A stretch of DNA of 5,172 nucleotides from Verrucomicrobiales bacterium (GTDB lineage Bacteria > Verrucomicrobiota > Verrucomicrobiia > Verrucomicrobiales > DEV007): assembly GCA_013911195.1 (NCBI GenBank), contig JACETS010000181.1:1-5172 (forward strand), written 5' to 3'. The translations under genes were made by a program, and so were the position numbers. The notes beneath the pieces were generated by a model. The model did no database searches. It was not told the DNA's origin and was given only the letters and a program-made list of their open reading frames with translations. Below are positions 1-5,172 of the stretch, one piece after another (positions within the stretch are counted from its first letter, which is position 1; each line of letters starts with the position of its first letter).

Positions 1-496
1 TATCCACTTCAGCGATCTTGTCCACCGTAAAGGCTTCTATTCCTAGAGCAACTATAGCTAAAATCAAGCAAGCTATTGCGAGGGGCTTTACTCCCTTTTC
101 TTCTCCGTCATCATCAAGTGTTGCAGATAACTGACCAGTTGAAAGAGGAGCTGATCCAGCACCAGGTAAACTAGGTGCACTAGGAGAGCTGGGCTGCAAT
201 TTTACCGTTGCTTGAGAAGGCGCGGATGAAACCGGAGTTGGATTCAAAGGAACCGTCTTAGCAGCTGTAGGTTGTGCGGCAGGTTCTGCTGGTTTTAAGG
301 GCTGAGTTGCCTGCGGAGGAGATGGAGCGGCCGGAGCAGCTGGAGCCGGAGGCTTAGGTGCAGGCGGAGCGCCTGGTGCAGGCGGTGGAGGAGCTGAGCC
401 CTCAGCAGCCTTTAAAGTTACTCTGGTGGTTTCTTTTTTCAAAGGCACCGAAGATTCATTATCTTCTGATGAATTTTGAGAATTATCTTCGCTCAT
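1..496 (-). CDS. Proline/alanine-rich single-pass membrane protein, N-terminal part (runs off left edge)
   Basis: The reading frame opens at ATG (complement of 494-496) and stays open for 165 codons to the window edge, so the C-terminus is missing. Residues 1-23 are acidic and Ser/Asn-rich, beginning MSEDNSQNSSEDNE. Residues 24-30 carry a TTRVTLK motif. Residues 34-127 are dominated by Pro and Ala, including a PPPP run at 36-39, and contain related short motifs such as KTVPLNP (80-86) and ATVKLQP (96-102). An acidic patch (128-133, DDDGEE) precedes one hydrophobic helix at about 138-158 (AIACLILAIVALGIEAF), followed by the cut. There is no signal peptide, so the proline-rich tail is probably cytoplasmic, with the helix anchoring it. 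No SD precedes the ATG, but a good promoter lies about 50 bp upstream. Local GC is raised by Pro/Ala codons. I recall similar layouts in Verrucomicrobiota hypothetical proteins. The function is unknown to me; that it is a real gene is likely. Confidence 0.8.
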   Translation of the reverse strand, partial: MSEDNSQNSSEDNESSVPLKKETTRVTLKAAEGSAPPPPAPGAPPAPKPPAPAAPAAPSPPQATQPLKPAEPAAQPTAAKTVPLNPTPVSSAPSQATVKLQPSSPSAPSLPGAGSAPLSTGQLSATLDDDGEEKGVKPLAIACLILAIVALGIEAFTVDKIAEVD

Positions 497-541
497 GATT
501 TAAAATTTTTTGAAAGGGGTGATTCAAATAATTGGAAGGTA

Positions 542-570
542 TTTATCGCTATTTTCGAGCGTTCTGTCAA
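542..570 (-). promoter_or_regulatory. Sigma70-like promoter of the leftward proline-rich gene
   Basis: On the minus strand a perfect TTGACA -35 box (complement of 565-570) is followed, after exactly 17 bp, by GATAAA (complement of 542-547), a 4/6 match to TATAAT. It lies about 45 bp before the ATG at 496, which implies a 5' leader of roughly 35-40 nt. The box match and spacing are seen in the sequence; promoter activity is inferred. Confidence 0.55.
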
Positions 571-575
571 AGGTT

Positions 576-588
576 TTCAATCATTGAA
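576..588. promoter_or_regulatory. 13-bp palindrome next to a -35 box, possible operator
   Basis: TTCAAT-C-ATTGAA is a perfect 6+1+6 inverted repeat. It sits 5 bp upstream of the -35 box of the leftward promoter, about where an activator or repressor dimer could bind. The region is AT-rich, so a chance palindrome is quite possible. No regulator is identifiable from this window. Confidence 0.25.
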
Positions 589-773
589 GGCACATAAATG
601 ACAAGATTATGTCCAAAATAGATAAAGTTTTTCAAATTTCATCGAAGTATTTAAGCTTTCTGAAATAAATAAACTATCCAATTTTCCCCGTTTCATATTT
701 AGTTCTCTATTTTTGCAGACTTTCTTATTTTGAAGACAATGAGTATTTTAATGAAATTATCCTATCGCCTTTG

Positions 774-1940
774 ATGAATTTCGACTTAAACAAAATCCAG
801 CTCAAAGATCTTCTTTCAGAGCTGATTCAAACACCAAGTGTTAATCCGGATGGTGATCCTGGAACGAATTCCGAAAATACTGGAGAAAAGAAAATGGCCA
901 TGAAGGTAGGCGGAATTTTTGAAAATATAGGAGCAAAAGTATACTATGATGAAGTTGAACCAGATCGCCCAAATGTCATAGCGAAGTATCCTAATTCAGA
1001 TAATAAACCACAAGTATTGTTGGCCCCACACTTGGACACAGTTGGTGTGGGCGGGATGACTATCGAACCGTTTGGAGGGATTCAGAAAGATGGTAAAATA
1101 TATGGTCGTGGTGCCTCAGATACAAAAGGAACCATGGCAGCAATGATTTGGGCTCTTCATCGTATCGGTAAGGAAAAAATAAAAGACTTGGGTATAGGCG
1201 TCACATTTGTGGGATTTATGGGAGAGGAAACCGGACAACCAGGGTCACATCATTTTGCAAAAAAATATCATAGAGAATATGATTTCGCAGTCGTTGGTGA
1301 ACCCACAGACAATAACATTGTATGTCGGCATAAAGGAACACTTTGGATCACACTTGAGTGTAAAGGGAAGCCAGCCCATGGATCTACGCCTGAAAGAGGA
1401 GAAAATGCCATCAGTAAAATGGCGAATTTGGTTAACTGGCTTGATAAAGATTTTAGACGCCTTCTGAAATCAAAAGAGTACGAAAATGAGCTTCTTGGAT
1501 TTCCAACGCTTAATATTGGTAGAATTATTGGTGGCACACGTACCAACATTGTTGCTGACCGCTGCTCAATTGAAATTGATTTCCGCTTAACACCTGAGCT
1601 TTCAACTACTCAAGCTTATAAAATACTTGAGGAATTATTGGATAAGAATGGCTTCACGGATGTAGCTATGTTTACAAAACTTAACTGTGAACCGTTACAC
1701 ACTCCTGATAGTAATGAATACATTCAAACATTAATTAATATGGACAGCCGACCTGAAATTGTTGGAGCTCCTTGGTTTTGTGATGCCGCAGTATTAGCTT
1801 CCCAAGGTGGAATTCCGTCAGTTGCAGCGGGACCAGGAAGCATAGACCAGGCTCATACCCATGACGAATGGATTAGCGAGAAAGATCTGGAATCCGGCGC
1901 AGATTTTTATGAGGATTTTTTACTATCAGCGGGTTCTTAA
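774..1940 (+). CDS. M20-family zinc metallopeptidase/deacylase (ArgE/DapE-like)
   Basis: A complete 388-residue enzyme of the usual length for ArgE and DapE. The co-catalytic zinc site is intact: H86 and D88 in the HLDT motif, D116 in GRGASDTKG, the catalytic base and ligand pair E151-E152 in GEETG, E176 in VGEPT, and H361 in AHTHDEW. The lid or dimerisation domain spans about 187-295. It includes H202 in AHGSTPE, the GGTRTN segment (253-258), and R271 in DFRLTP, which in this family contact substrate across the dimer. It should hydrolyse an N-acyl amino acid or a dipeptide-like amide in the cytoplasm; there is no signal peptide. Motifs alone do not separate acetylornithine deacetylase (arginine synthesis) from succinyl-diaminopimelate desuccinylase (lysine/peptidoglycan) or a broader acyl-amino-acid hydrolase. 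I place the start at ATG 774 rather than the adjacent TTG 771. No SD is visible. It appears to stand alone, with 134 bp before proS. Confidence 0.92.
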   Translation: MNFDLNKIQLKDLLSELIQTPSVNPDGDPGTNSENTGEKKMAMKVGGIFENIGAKVYYDEVEPDRPNVIAKYPNSDNKPQVLLAPHLDTVGVGGMTIEPFGGIQKDGKIYGRGASDTKGTMAAMIWALHRIGKEKIKDLGIGVTFVGFMGEETGQPGSHHFAKKYHREYDFAVVGEPTDNNIVCRHKGTLWITLECKGKPAHGSTPERGENAISKMANLVNWLDKDFRRLLKSKEYENELLGFPTLNIGRIIGGTRTNIVADRCSIEIDFRLTPELSTTQAYKILEELLDKNGFTDVAMFTKLNCEPLHTPDSNEYIQTLINMDSRPEIVGAPWFCDAAVLASQGGIPSVAAGPGSIDQAHTHDEWISEKDLESGADFYEDFLLSAGS

Positions 1941-2041
1941 ATGCGATCCAGTGCACTAATAATAGGCTAAATTATATATAGGAAGGGTTATTTTACGATC
2001 TTTAATAAAATGGCTTTGAGATAATCCAAGAGTTTGCAAAA

Positions 2042-2047
2042 TATAAT
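2042..2047 (+). promoter_or_regulatory. Possible -10 box for the proS transcription unit
   Basis: A perfect TATAAT hexamer lies 27 bp before the proS ATG in the 134-bp gap after the M20 gene. The best -35 candidate, TTGAGA at 2016-2021, is 20 bp away, which is longer than ideal, so only the -10 box is called. The region is AT-rich and such hexamers arise by chance. No convincing terminator hairpin with a T-run separates it from the M20 gene, so read-through cannot be excluded. Confidence 0.3.
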
Positions 2048-2061
2048 CACTCGACGATCAT

Positions 2062-2066
2062 AAGGG
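2062..2066 (+). promoter_or_regulatory. Shine-Dalgarno-like site of proS
   Basis: TAAGGG at 2061-2066 matches the 5' part of the TAAGGAGG anti-SD complement. Its last G is 8 nt before the ATG at 2075, a normal spacing. It is the only clear SD-like element before any start in this window and supports ATG 2075 as the proS start. Confidence 0.45.
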
Positions 2067-2074
2067 CTTTTATT

Positions 2075-3610
2075 ATGGCCAAACCACAAAATGCCATTGT
2101 ACCTAGCCGCTCTGAAGATTTTCCTGAGTGGTACCAACAGGTTGTCAGGGCGTCAGATTTAGCAGAAAATTCCGAAGTAAGAGGATGTATGGTGATTAAA
2201 CCATGGGGCTATGGGCTGTGGGAACAAATTCAAAGTCAATTGGATAAAATGTTCAAAGACACGGGCCACAAGAATGCTTACTTTCCATTACTGATTCCAC
2301 TCTCATACCTCGAAAAAGAGGCAGAACATGCTGAAGGGTTCGCAACCGAATGTGCCGTAGTTACTCATCACAGGCTGGAGGCACAAAAAGATGAAAACGG
2401 TAAAACGAAAATGATACCTACGGGTAAACTTTCTGAACCCTTTATCATTCGACCAACATCTGAGACAATCATAGGTGCCGCCTTTGCCCGATGGATCGAA
2501 AGCTATAGAGACCTTCCTTTACTCATTAATCAATGGGCTAATGTTATGAGATGGGAAATGAGGCCAAGACTTTTTCTTAGGACCGCTGAATTTTTATGGC
2601 AAGAAGGACACACTGTTCATGAAACATCAGAAGAGGCTTGGGAGGAAACAGAGAAAATTTTGGATGTTTACGAAAAATTTGCTAGAGAACATTTAGCCAT
2701 ACCTGTTCTTACCGGCGAGAAAACGGAAAATGAGAGATTTCCTGGTGCGGATCGAACCTTGTGCATTGAAGCAATGGTTCAGGATAAGAAAGCAATCCAA
2801 GCAGGAACATCTCATTTTTTAGGCCAGAATTTTAGCAAGGCATCAGATATAAGTTTTGCTGGCCGAGATGGTAGCAAGCAATTTGGTTGGACTACTAGTT
2901 GGGGAGTTAGTACTCGACTCGTAGGAACACTAATCATGGCTCATGGTGATGACGATGGAATTAAATTGCCTCCTATGGTCGCACCAACCCAAGTGGTTAT
3001 TTTGCCCATCGTACCAAAAGAGAAAGATCGTGATTCTGTAATGAATGCAGTCCATCAACTTGCCGATCAATTAAACAATGCAAAATATGCAGGCTTACCA
3101 CTTCGAGTGGAGATTGACGATAGGGACATGCATGGTGGAGCCAAAAATTGGGAATGGATAAAAAAAGGAGCACCAATAAGGGTAGAAATTGGACCTAGGG
3201 ATATTGAAAAGGGTTCCGTGGCCGTTACGAGAAGAGACAAATCTCACAAAGAAAAGCAGTTTATCCAAGCTCAAGAATTTTTAGAAGAAGTAGGAAATAT
3301 CTTGCAGCAAATTCAATCAAATCTTTTAGCAGAAGCTACAGAATTTCGTGATGCAAATATGCAGAAAATAGATTCTATGGAGGACTTTATTCAGTTTTTT
3401 ACTCCATCAAATACAGAAAAACCAGAAATTCATGGTGGCTTCGCACTGTGCCATTGGGCCGGTTCCAATGAAGAAGAGGAAAAAATTGCTAAAGATTATA
3501 AAGTGACTATCCGCTGTATTCCTCATGGCGATCAGTTTACTGAAGAGGGAACCTGTATTTTAACGGGTAAGCCCAGCAATAAAAGAGTTGTTTTTTCAAA
3601 AGCTTATTAA
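2075..3610 (+). CDS. proS: Prolyl-tRNA synthetase, type 3 (archaeal/eukaryote-like)
   Basis: This 511-residue class II aminoacyl-tRNA synthetase charges tRNA-Pro with proline in the cytoplasm. Its length and layout are those of the short ProRS type without the INS editing domain found in E. coli-type enzymes. Motif 1 lies around 36-52 (RGCMVIKPWGYGLWEQI). The proline-binding RPTSE loop is at 126-130. Motif 2 is at 159-182, with the RWEMRPRLFLRT arginines. Motif 3 is around 271-291 (GWTTSWGVSTRLVGT). The anticodon-binding domain spans about 304-405, and the type-specific C-terminal domain about 410-511 ends in the characteristic terminal Tyr (SKAY). In that domain only C459, C481 and C494 remain and T497 stands where a CxxC second cysteine is usual, so the structural zinc site is probably lost. 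The start is supported by an SD-like AAGGG. Glutaredoxin follows after 2 bp, suggesting cotranscription. Confidence 0.97.
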   Translation: MAKPQNAIVPSRSEDFPEWYQQVVRASDLAENSEVRGCMVIKPWGYGLWEQIQSQLDKMFKDTGHKNAYFPLLIPLSYLEKEAEHAEGFATECAVVTHHRLEAQKDENGKTKMIPTGKLSEPFIIRPTSETIIGAAFARWIESYRDLPLLINQWANVMRWEMRPRLFLRTAEFLWQEGHTVHETSEEAWEETEKILDVYEKFAREHLAIPVLTGEKTENERFPGADRTLCIEAMVQDKKAIQAGTSHFLGQNFSKASDISFAGRDGSKQFGWTTSWGVSTRLVGTLIMAHGDDDGIKLPPMVAPTQVVILPIVPKEKDRDSVMNAVHQLADQLNNAKYAGLPLRVEIDDRDMHGGAKNWEWIKKGAPIRVEIGPRDIEKGSVAVTRRDKSHKEKQFIQAQEFLEEVGNILQQIQSNLLAEATEFRDANMQKIDSMEDFIQFFTPSNTEKPEIHGGFALCHWAGSNEEEEKIAKDYKVTIRCIPHGDQFTEEGTCILTGKPSNKRVVFSKAY

Positions 3611-3612
3611 AA

Positions 3613-3891
3613 ATGTCTGAACCTAAGATAGACCTTTATATCAAACCCGAATGTCCATGGTGCGTTGCTGTCGTTGCATGGCTCAAAAAAAATGGATATC
3701 GTTTTAGAGAATACGATGTCATTTCTGATGAATCAAAATTTGATGAAATGGTTAAAATGACAGGGCAAAATTTTGCACCATGCATGCGACTCCGAATGGA
3801 TGGTTCAGTCGATAAAATCTTATCTGATTTCGGTGTAGAAGAGCTTGTAGATTTAATCGAAGAAATAGGCTTAATGCCTGATAATGAATAA
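3613..3891 (+). CDS. Glutaredoxin-family thiol-disulfide protein with CPWC active site
   Basis: A 92-residue cytoplasmic protein with a compact thioredoxin fold of glutaredoxin size. It opens with a beta strand (IDLYIKPE) leading to the dithiol active site C14-P-W-C17, followed by a helix and the second strand (YRFREYDV, 29-36). The fold's conserved cis-proline is probably P56 in NFAPC. The usual glutaredoxin TVP is replaced by FAP, with an extra cysteine, C57, right after it. The C-terminal GG-x-DD glutathione-contact segment of classical glutaredoxins is replaced by LSDFGVEEL (70-78). The protein therefore probably reduces disulfides, but classical glutathione binding is uncertain. It begins 2 bp after the proS stop, has no SD of its own, and is likely translated by coupling or re-initiation. 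The client is unknown. Confidence 0.87.
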   Translation: MSEPKIDLYIKPECPWCVAVVAWLKKNGYRFREYDVISDESKFDEMVKMTGQNFAPCMRLRMDGSVDKILSDFGVEELVDLIEEIGLMPDNE

Positions 3892-3912
3892 TCTTAAATT
3901 ACACTAAAATTC

Positions 3913-4992
3913 ATGCAAATAAATAGATTCAATTCACTCAATTACTTAATGAGTTTATTTTGTGTATTTTCTCCGTTGAGTTTTCTTAATGCGGAAGAGA
4001 CTACTCAAAAAGCTGAGTACGTAATAATGATTAGTTGCGATGGGCTGCGACCTGATGCAGTTGAATTTCTTGGACCCAAGTGGGCACCAAACTTTTATCG
4101 GCTCATTAATGAGGGGGCCCACACTCATAATGCCCGAACAGATTTTGATTATACGATTACTTTGCCCAATCATACATCTATGCTAACAGGCCGAGGAGTG
4201 GTTGGTGAAAAAGGGCATGCATGGACAGAAAATAATACTCCTAAAATAGGTCAAATGATTCACAGAAACAAGAAAGCCTATATTGCAAGTGCATTTGATG
4301 TTGCCCATGATCATGGTCTAAGAACAGGTTTATACAGCAGTAAGGATAAGTTTATTGTTTACGATTTAAGTTATAATGAAAGAAGTGGCAAATCAGACAC
4401 TACAGGGGAAGATAATGGTAAGGATAAGTTAGATGATTATCATCATAATGATAAAACAGAAGAGCTCCTTAAAACATTCACTGACTCACTTAAAAAGGAT
4501 CCTTACGGATTAAGCATGTTACACCTGAGAGATCCTGACACGTCCGGTCATGCTCATGGATGGGATATTTCTTCGAGGTCCATTTATATTTATGCTGTTT
4601 CTAAAATGGATTGGATTGTTGGAAAGTTACTTCAGTTCATTGAATCAAATGAAAAAATGAAGGGTAAAACAGCCTTAATTCTTACTGCAGATCATGGTGG
4701 AAGACTCGAAACGAAAACGCATACCAAGTCTGACGAAAAGTTGAATTTTACTATTCCCTTTTACGTATGGGGAGCAGGTGTTGATGAAGGATTAGAGCTT
4801 TATGAAGTTAATCCCAACACCAGAAAGGAACCGGGTGAGATAAATCCAACATATGATTTAGCCGAAGCCCAACCTATAAGGAATGGAGACGTAGGTAATC
4901 TAGCACTATCTTTACTTGGCTTACCTTCTATTGAAGGTTCAACAATAAATGCTAAACAAAACCTAAAGGTAAAAAAATCCAAAGATCAATAA
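3913..4992 (+). CDS. Exported type I phosphodiesterase / nucleotide pyrophosphatase (alkaline phosphatase superfamily)
   Basis: A 359-residue hydrolase with an N-terminal signal peptide: hydrophobic segment at about 9-25, likely cleavage after FLNA at residue 27, so the mature enzyme probably acts in the periplasm or outside. The two-metal site of the NPP-type family is readable: D43 in SCDGLRPD, nucleophile T83 before LPNH (N86 nearby), D209 and H213 in DPDTSGHAHG, D260-H261 in TADHGG, and H270 in THT. It should cleave phosphomonoester or phosphodiester bonds; the substrate cannot be read from sequence. Residues 153-183 form a very polar Asp/Lys/His-rich insert. The C-terminus (330-359) is a LALSLLGLPS helix followed by a Lys-rich tail. 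It starts 21 bp after the glutaredoxin gene without an SD, so it probably belongs to the same unit. M13 is an alternative start but would shorten the signal peptide. Confidence 0.9.
   Translation: MQINRFNSLNYLMSLFCVFSPLSFLNAEETTQKAEYVIMISCDGLRPDAVEFLGPKWAPNFYRLINEGAHTHNARTDFDYTITLPNHTSMLTGRGVVGEKGHAWTENNTPKIGQMIHRNKKAYIASAFDVAHDHGLRTGLYSSKDKFIVYDLSYNERSGKSDTTGEDNGKDKLDDYHHNDKTEELLKTFTDSLKKDPYGLSMLHLRDPDTSGHAHGWDISSRSIYIYAVSKMDWIVGKLLQFIESNEKMKGKTALILTADHGGRLETKTHTKSDEKLNFTIPFYVWGAGVDEGLELYEVNPNTRKEPGEINPTYDLAEAQPIRNGDVGNLALSLLGLPSIEGSTINAKQNLKVKKSKDQ
4340..4352 (+). repeat. 13-bp direct repeat, copy 1 (within phosphodiesterase gene)
   Basis: GTAAGGATAAGTT here recurs exactly at 4418-4430, 78 bp downstream and in the same reading frame, so both copies encode a KDK tripeptide at the edges of the polar insert. 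It could be the trace of a small duplication or chance in Lys/Asp-rich AT-rich code. Confidence 0.4.
4418..4430 (+). repeat. 13-bp direct repeat, copy 2 (within phosphodiesterase gene)
   Basis: Exact second copy of GTAAGGATAAGTT (first at 4340-4352). The flanking bases differ, so no longer duplication is evident. Confidence 0.4.
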
Positions 4993-4994
4993 TA

Positions 4995-5008
4995 GAGATC
5001 AGGATCTC
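4995..5008 (+). repeat. Short inverted repeat after the phosphodiesterase stop
   Basis: GAGAT-CAGG-ATCTC can form a 5-bp stem with a 4-nt loop 2 bp after the stop codon. There is no T-run after it, so it is not a convincing intrinsic terminator. It could stabilise the mRNA end or be chance. Confidence 0.2.
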
Positions 5009-5023
5009 ACATAACTAAGCGCA

Positions 5024-5172
5024 TTGGGGAAACCAAAAAATATTCAAGAGCCCGAGAAGGAGTTACGCTTTACTCGATCTAGACAAGCCATAACATTTGT
5101 CGCAGCTGGTTTAATTTCTTTATGCATTTTAGGATTTATATGGTTCCAAGTTTATTTTAACGGTTTGGAAAA
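5024..5172 (+). CDS. Membrane protein of unknown function, N-terminal part (runs off right edge)
   Basis: The frame is open from a stop at 5012-5014 to the window end. The only usual start in it that leaves a full N-terminus is TTG at 5024, giving 49 codons plus two bases. The predicted protein begins with a charged cytoplasmic-looking stretch (GKPKNIQEPEKELRFTRSRQ, residues 2-21). One strong hydrophobic helix follows at about 22-45 (ITFVAAGLISLCILGFIWF), then the cut. The Arg/Lys-rich segment before the helix fits an N-in signal anchor. It lies 31 bp after the phosphodiesterase stop on the same strand, consistent with the same operon. There is no clear SD. The family cannot be recognised from this fragment. 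The TTG start is the main uncertainty. Confidence 0.6.
   Translation, partial: MGKPKNIQEPEKELRFTRSRQAITFVAAGLISLCILGFIWFQVYFNGLE

Noticed and set aside
509..528. TTTGAA...TTCAAA inverted repeat in the 5' leader of the leftward gene
   Set aside because: Six A/T-rich pairs around an 8-nt loop would be an unstable hairpin; nothing suggests a riboswitch.
609..668. 19-codon plus-strand open frame in the divergent intergenic region (MSKIDKVFQ...)
   Set aside because: Too short to judge, no SD, and expected by chance in AT-rich DNA.
713..740. TTGCAG / GACAAT pair as a promoter for the M20 gene
   Set aside because: Only 3/6 and 4/6 matches with 16-bp spacing; no better than chance in this AT-rich stretch.
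1207..1467. 86-codon plus-strand open frame inside the M20 gene
   Set aside because: It lies wholly inside a confidently identified enzyme in another frame, and its translation shows no domain-like pattern.
1268..1549. 93-codon minus-strand open frame opposite the M20 gene
   Set aside because: Antisense shadow of a conserved coding region; no start signal or recognisable motif.
1941..2074. Intrinsic terminator after the M20 gene
   Set aside because: Only an 8-bp AGTGCACT palindrome (1950-1957) is present, with no loop-forming stem or following T-run.
3955..4173. 72-codon minus-strand open frame opposite the phosphodiesterase gene
   Set aside because: Fully antisense to the signal peptide and active-site part of a real gene; the translation is Lys/Arg/Ser-rich without family features.
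4800..4982. 60-codon minus-strand open frame opposite the 3' end of the phosphodiesterase gene
   Set aside because: Antisense shadow; no supporting signal.
1..5172. A novel defence, mobile or CRISPR-like system
   Set aside because: No transposase, recombinase, nuclease, toxin-antitoxin pair, phage gene or regularly spaced repeats are visible; the complete genes are recognisable housekeeping or envelope enzymes.

Overview
This is a bacterial chromosome fragment of fairly low GC (roughly 40% by eye). Six protein-coding genes are visible, two of them cut by the window edges. The cut leftward protein starts acidic, continues into a long Pro/Ala-rich tail carrying 'T-V-x-L' type motifs, and ends in one membrane helix. 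Proteins of this kind are, from memory, common in Verrucomicrobiota. Together with the eukaryote/archaeal-like (type 3) prolyl-tRNA synthetase, the CPWC glutaredoxin with an 'APC...DFG' back half, and mostly weak or absent Shine-Dalgarno sequences, this points to a Verrucomicrobiota member, perhaps a marine Opitutae. That assignment is inference; there is no rRNA or other decisive marker here.

Layout. Bases 1-496 (minus) hold the N-terminal 165 codons of the proline-rich membrane protein, with a good sigma70-like promoter at 542-570 and a 13-bp palindrome just upstream of its -35 box. Bases 497-773 form an AT-rich divergent intergenic region. Bases 774-1940 (plus) encode a complete M20-family metallopeptidase/deacylase of the ArgE/DapE type. 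After a 134-bp gap with a possible -10 box and an SD-like AAGGG, a run of co-directional genes starts: proS (2075-3610), a small glutaredoxin (3613-3891, 2 bp after proS), an exported type I phosphodiesterase/alkaline-phosphatase-superfamily enzyme (3913-4992, 21 bp gap), and the first 49 codons of a membrane protein that probably starts at TTG 5024 and runs off the right edge.

How the genes fit together. The spacing from proS rightward suggests one transcription unit. Its members do not form a single obvious pathway: translation, thiol redox, a periplasmic or exported phosphoesterase, and an unknown membrane protein. The M20 enzyme and the leftward gene face away from each other across the shared upstream region.

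No tRNA, rRNA, CRISPR array, transposase, phage gene or recognisable defence system is seen. This looks like an ordinary housekeeping region. The items worth a second look are modest: a lineage-type protein of unknown role, apparent loss of zinc ligands in ProRS, an atypical glutaredoxin, and an Asp-rich insert in the phosphodiesterase.
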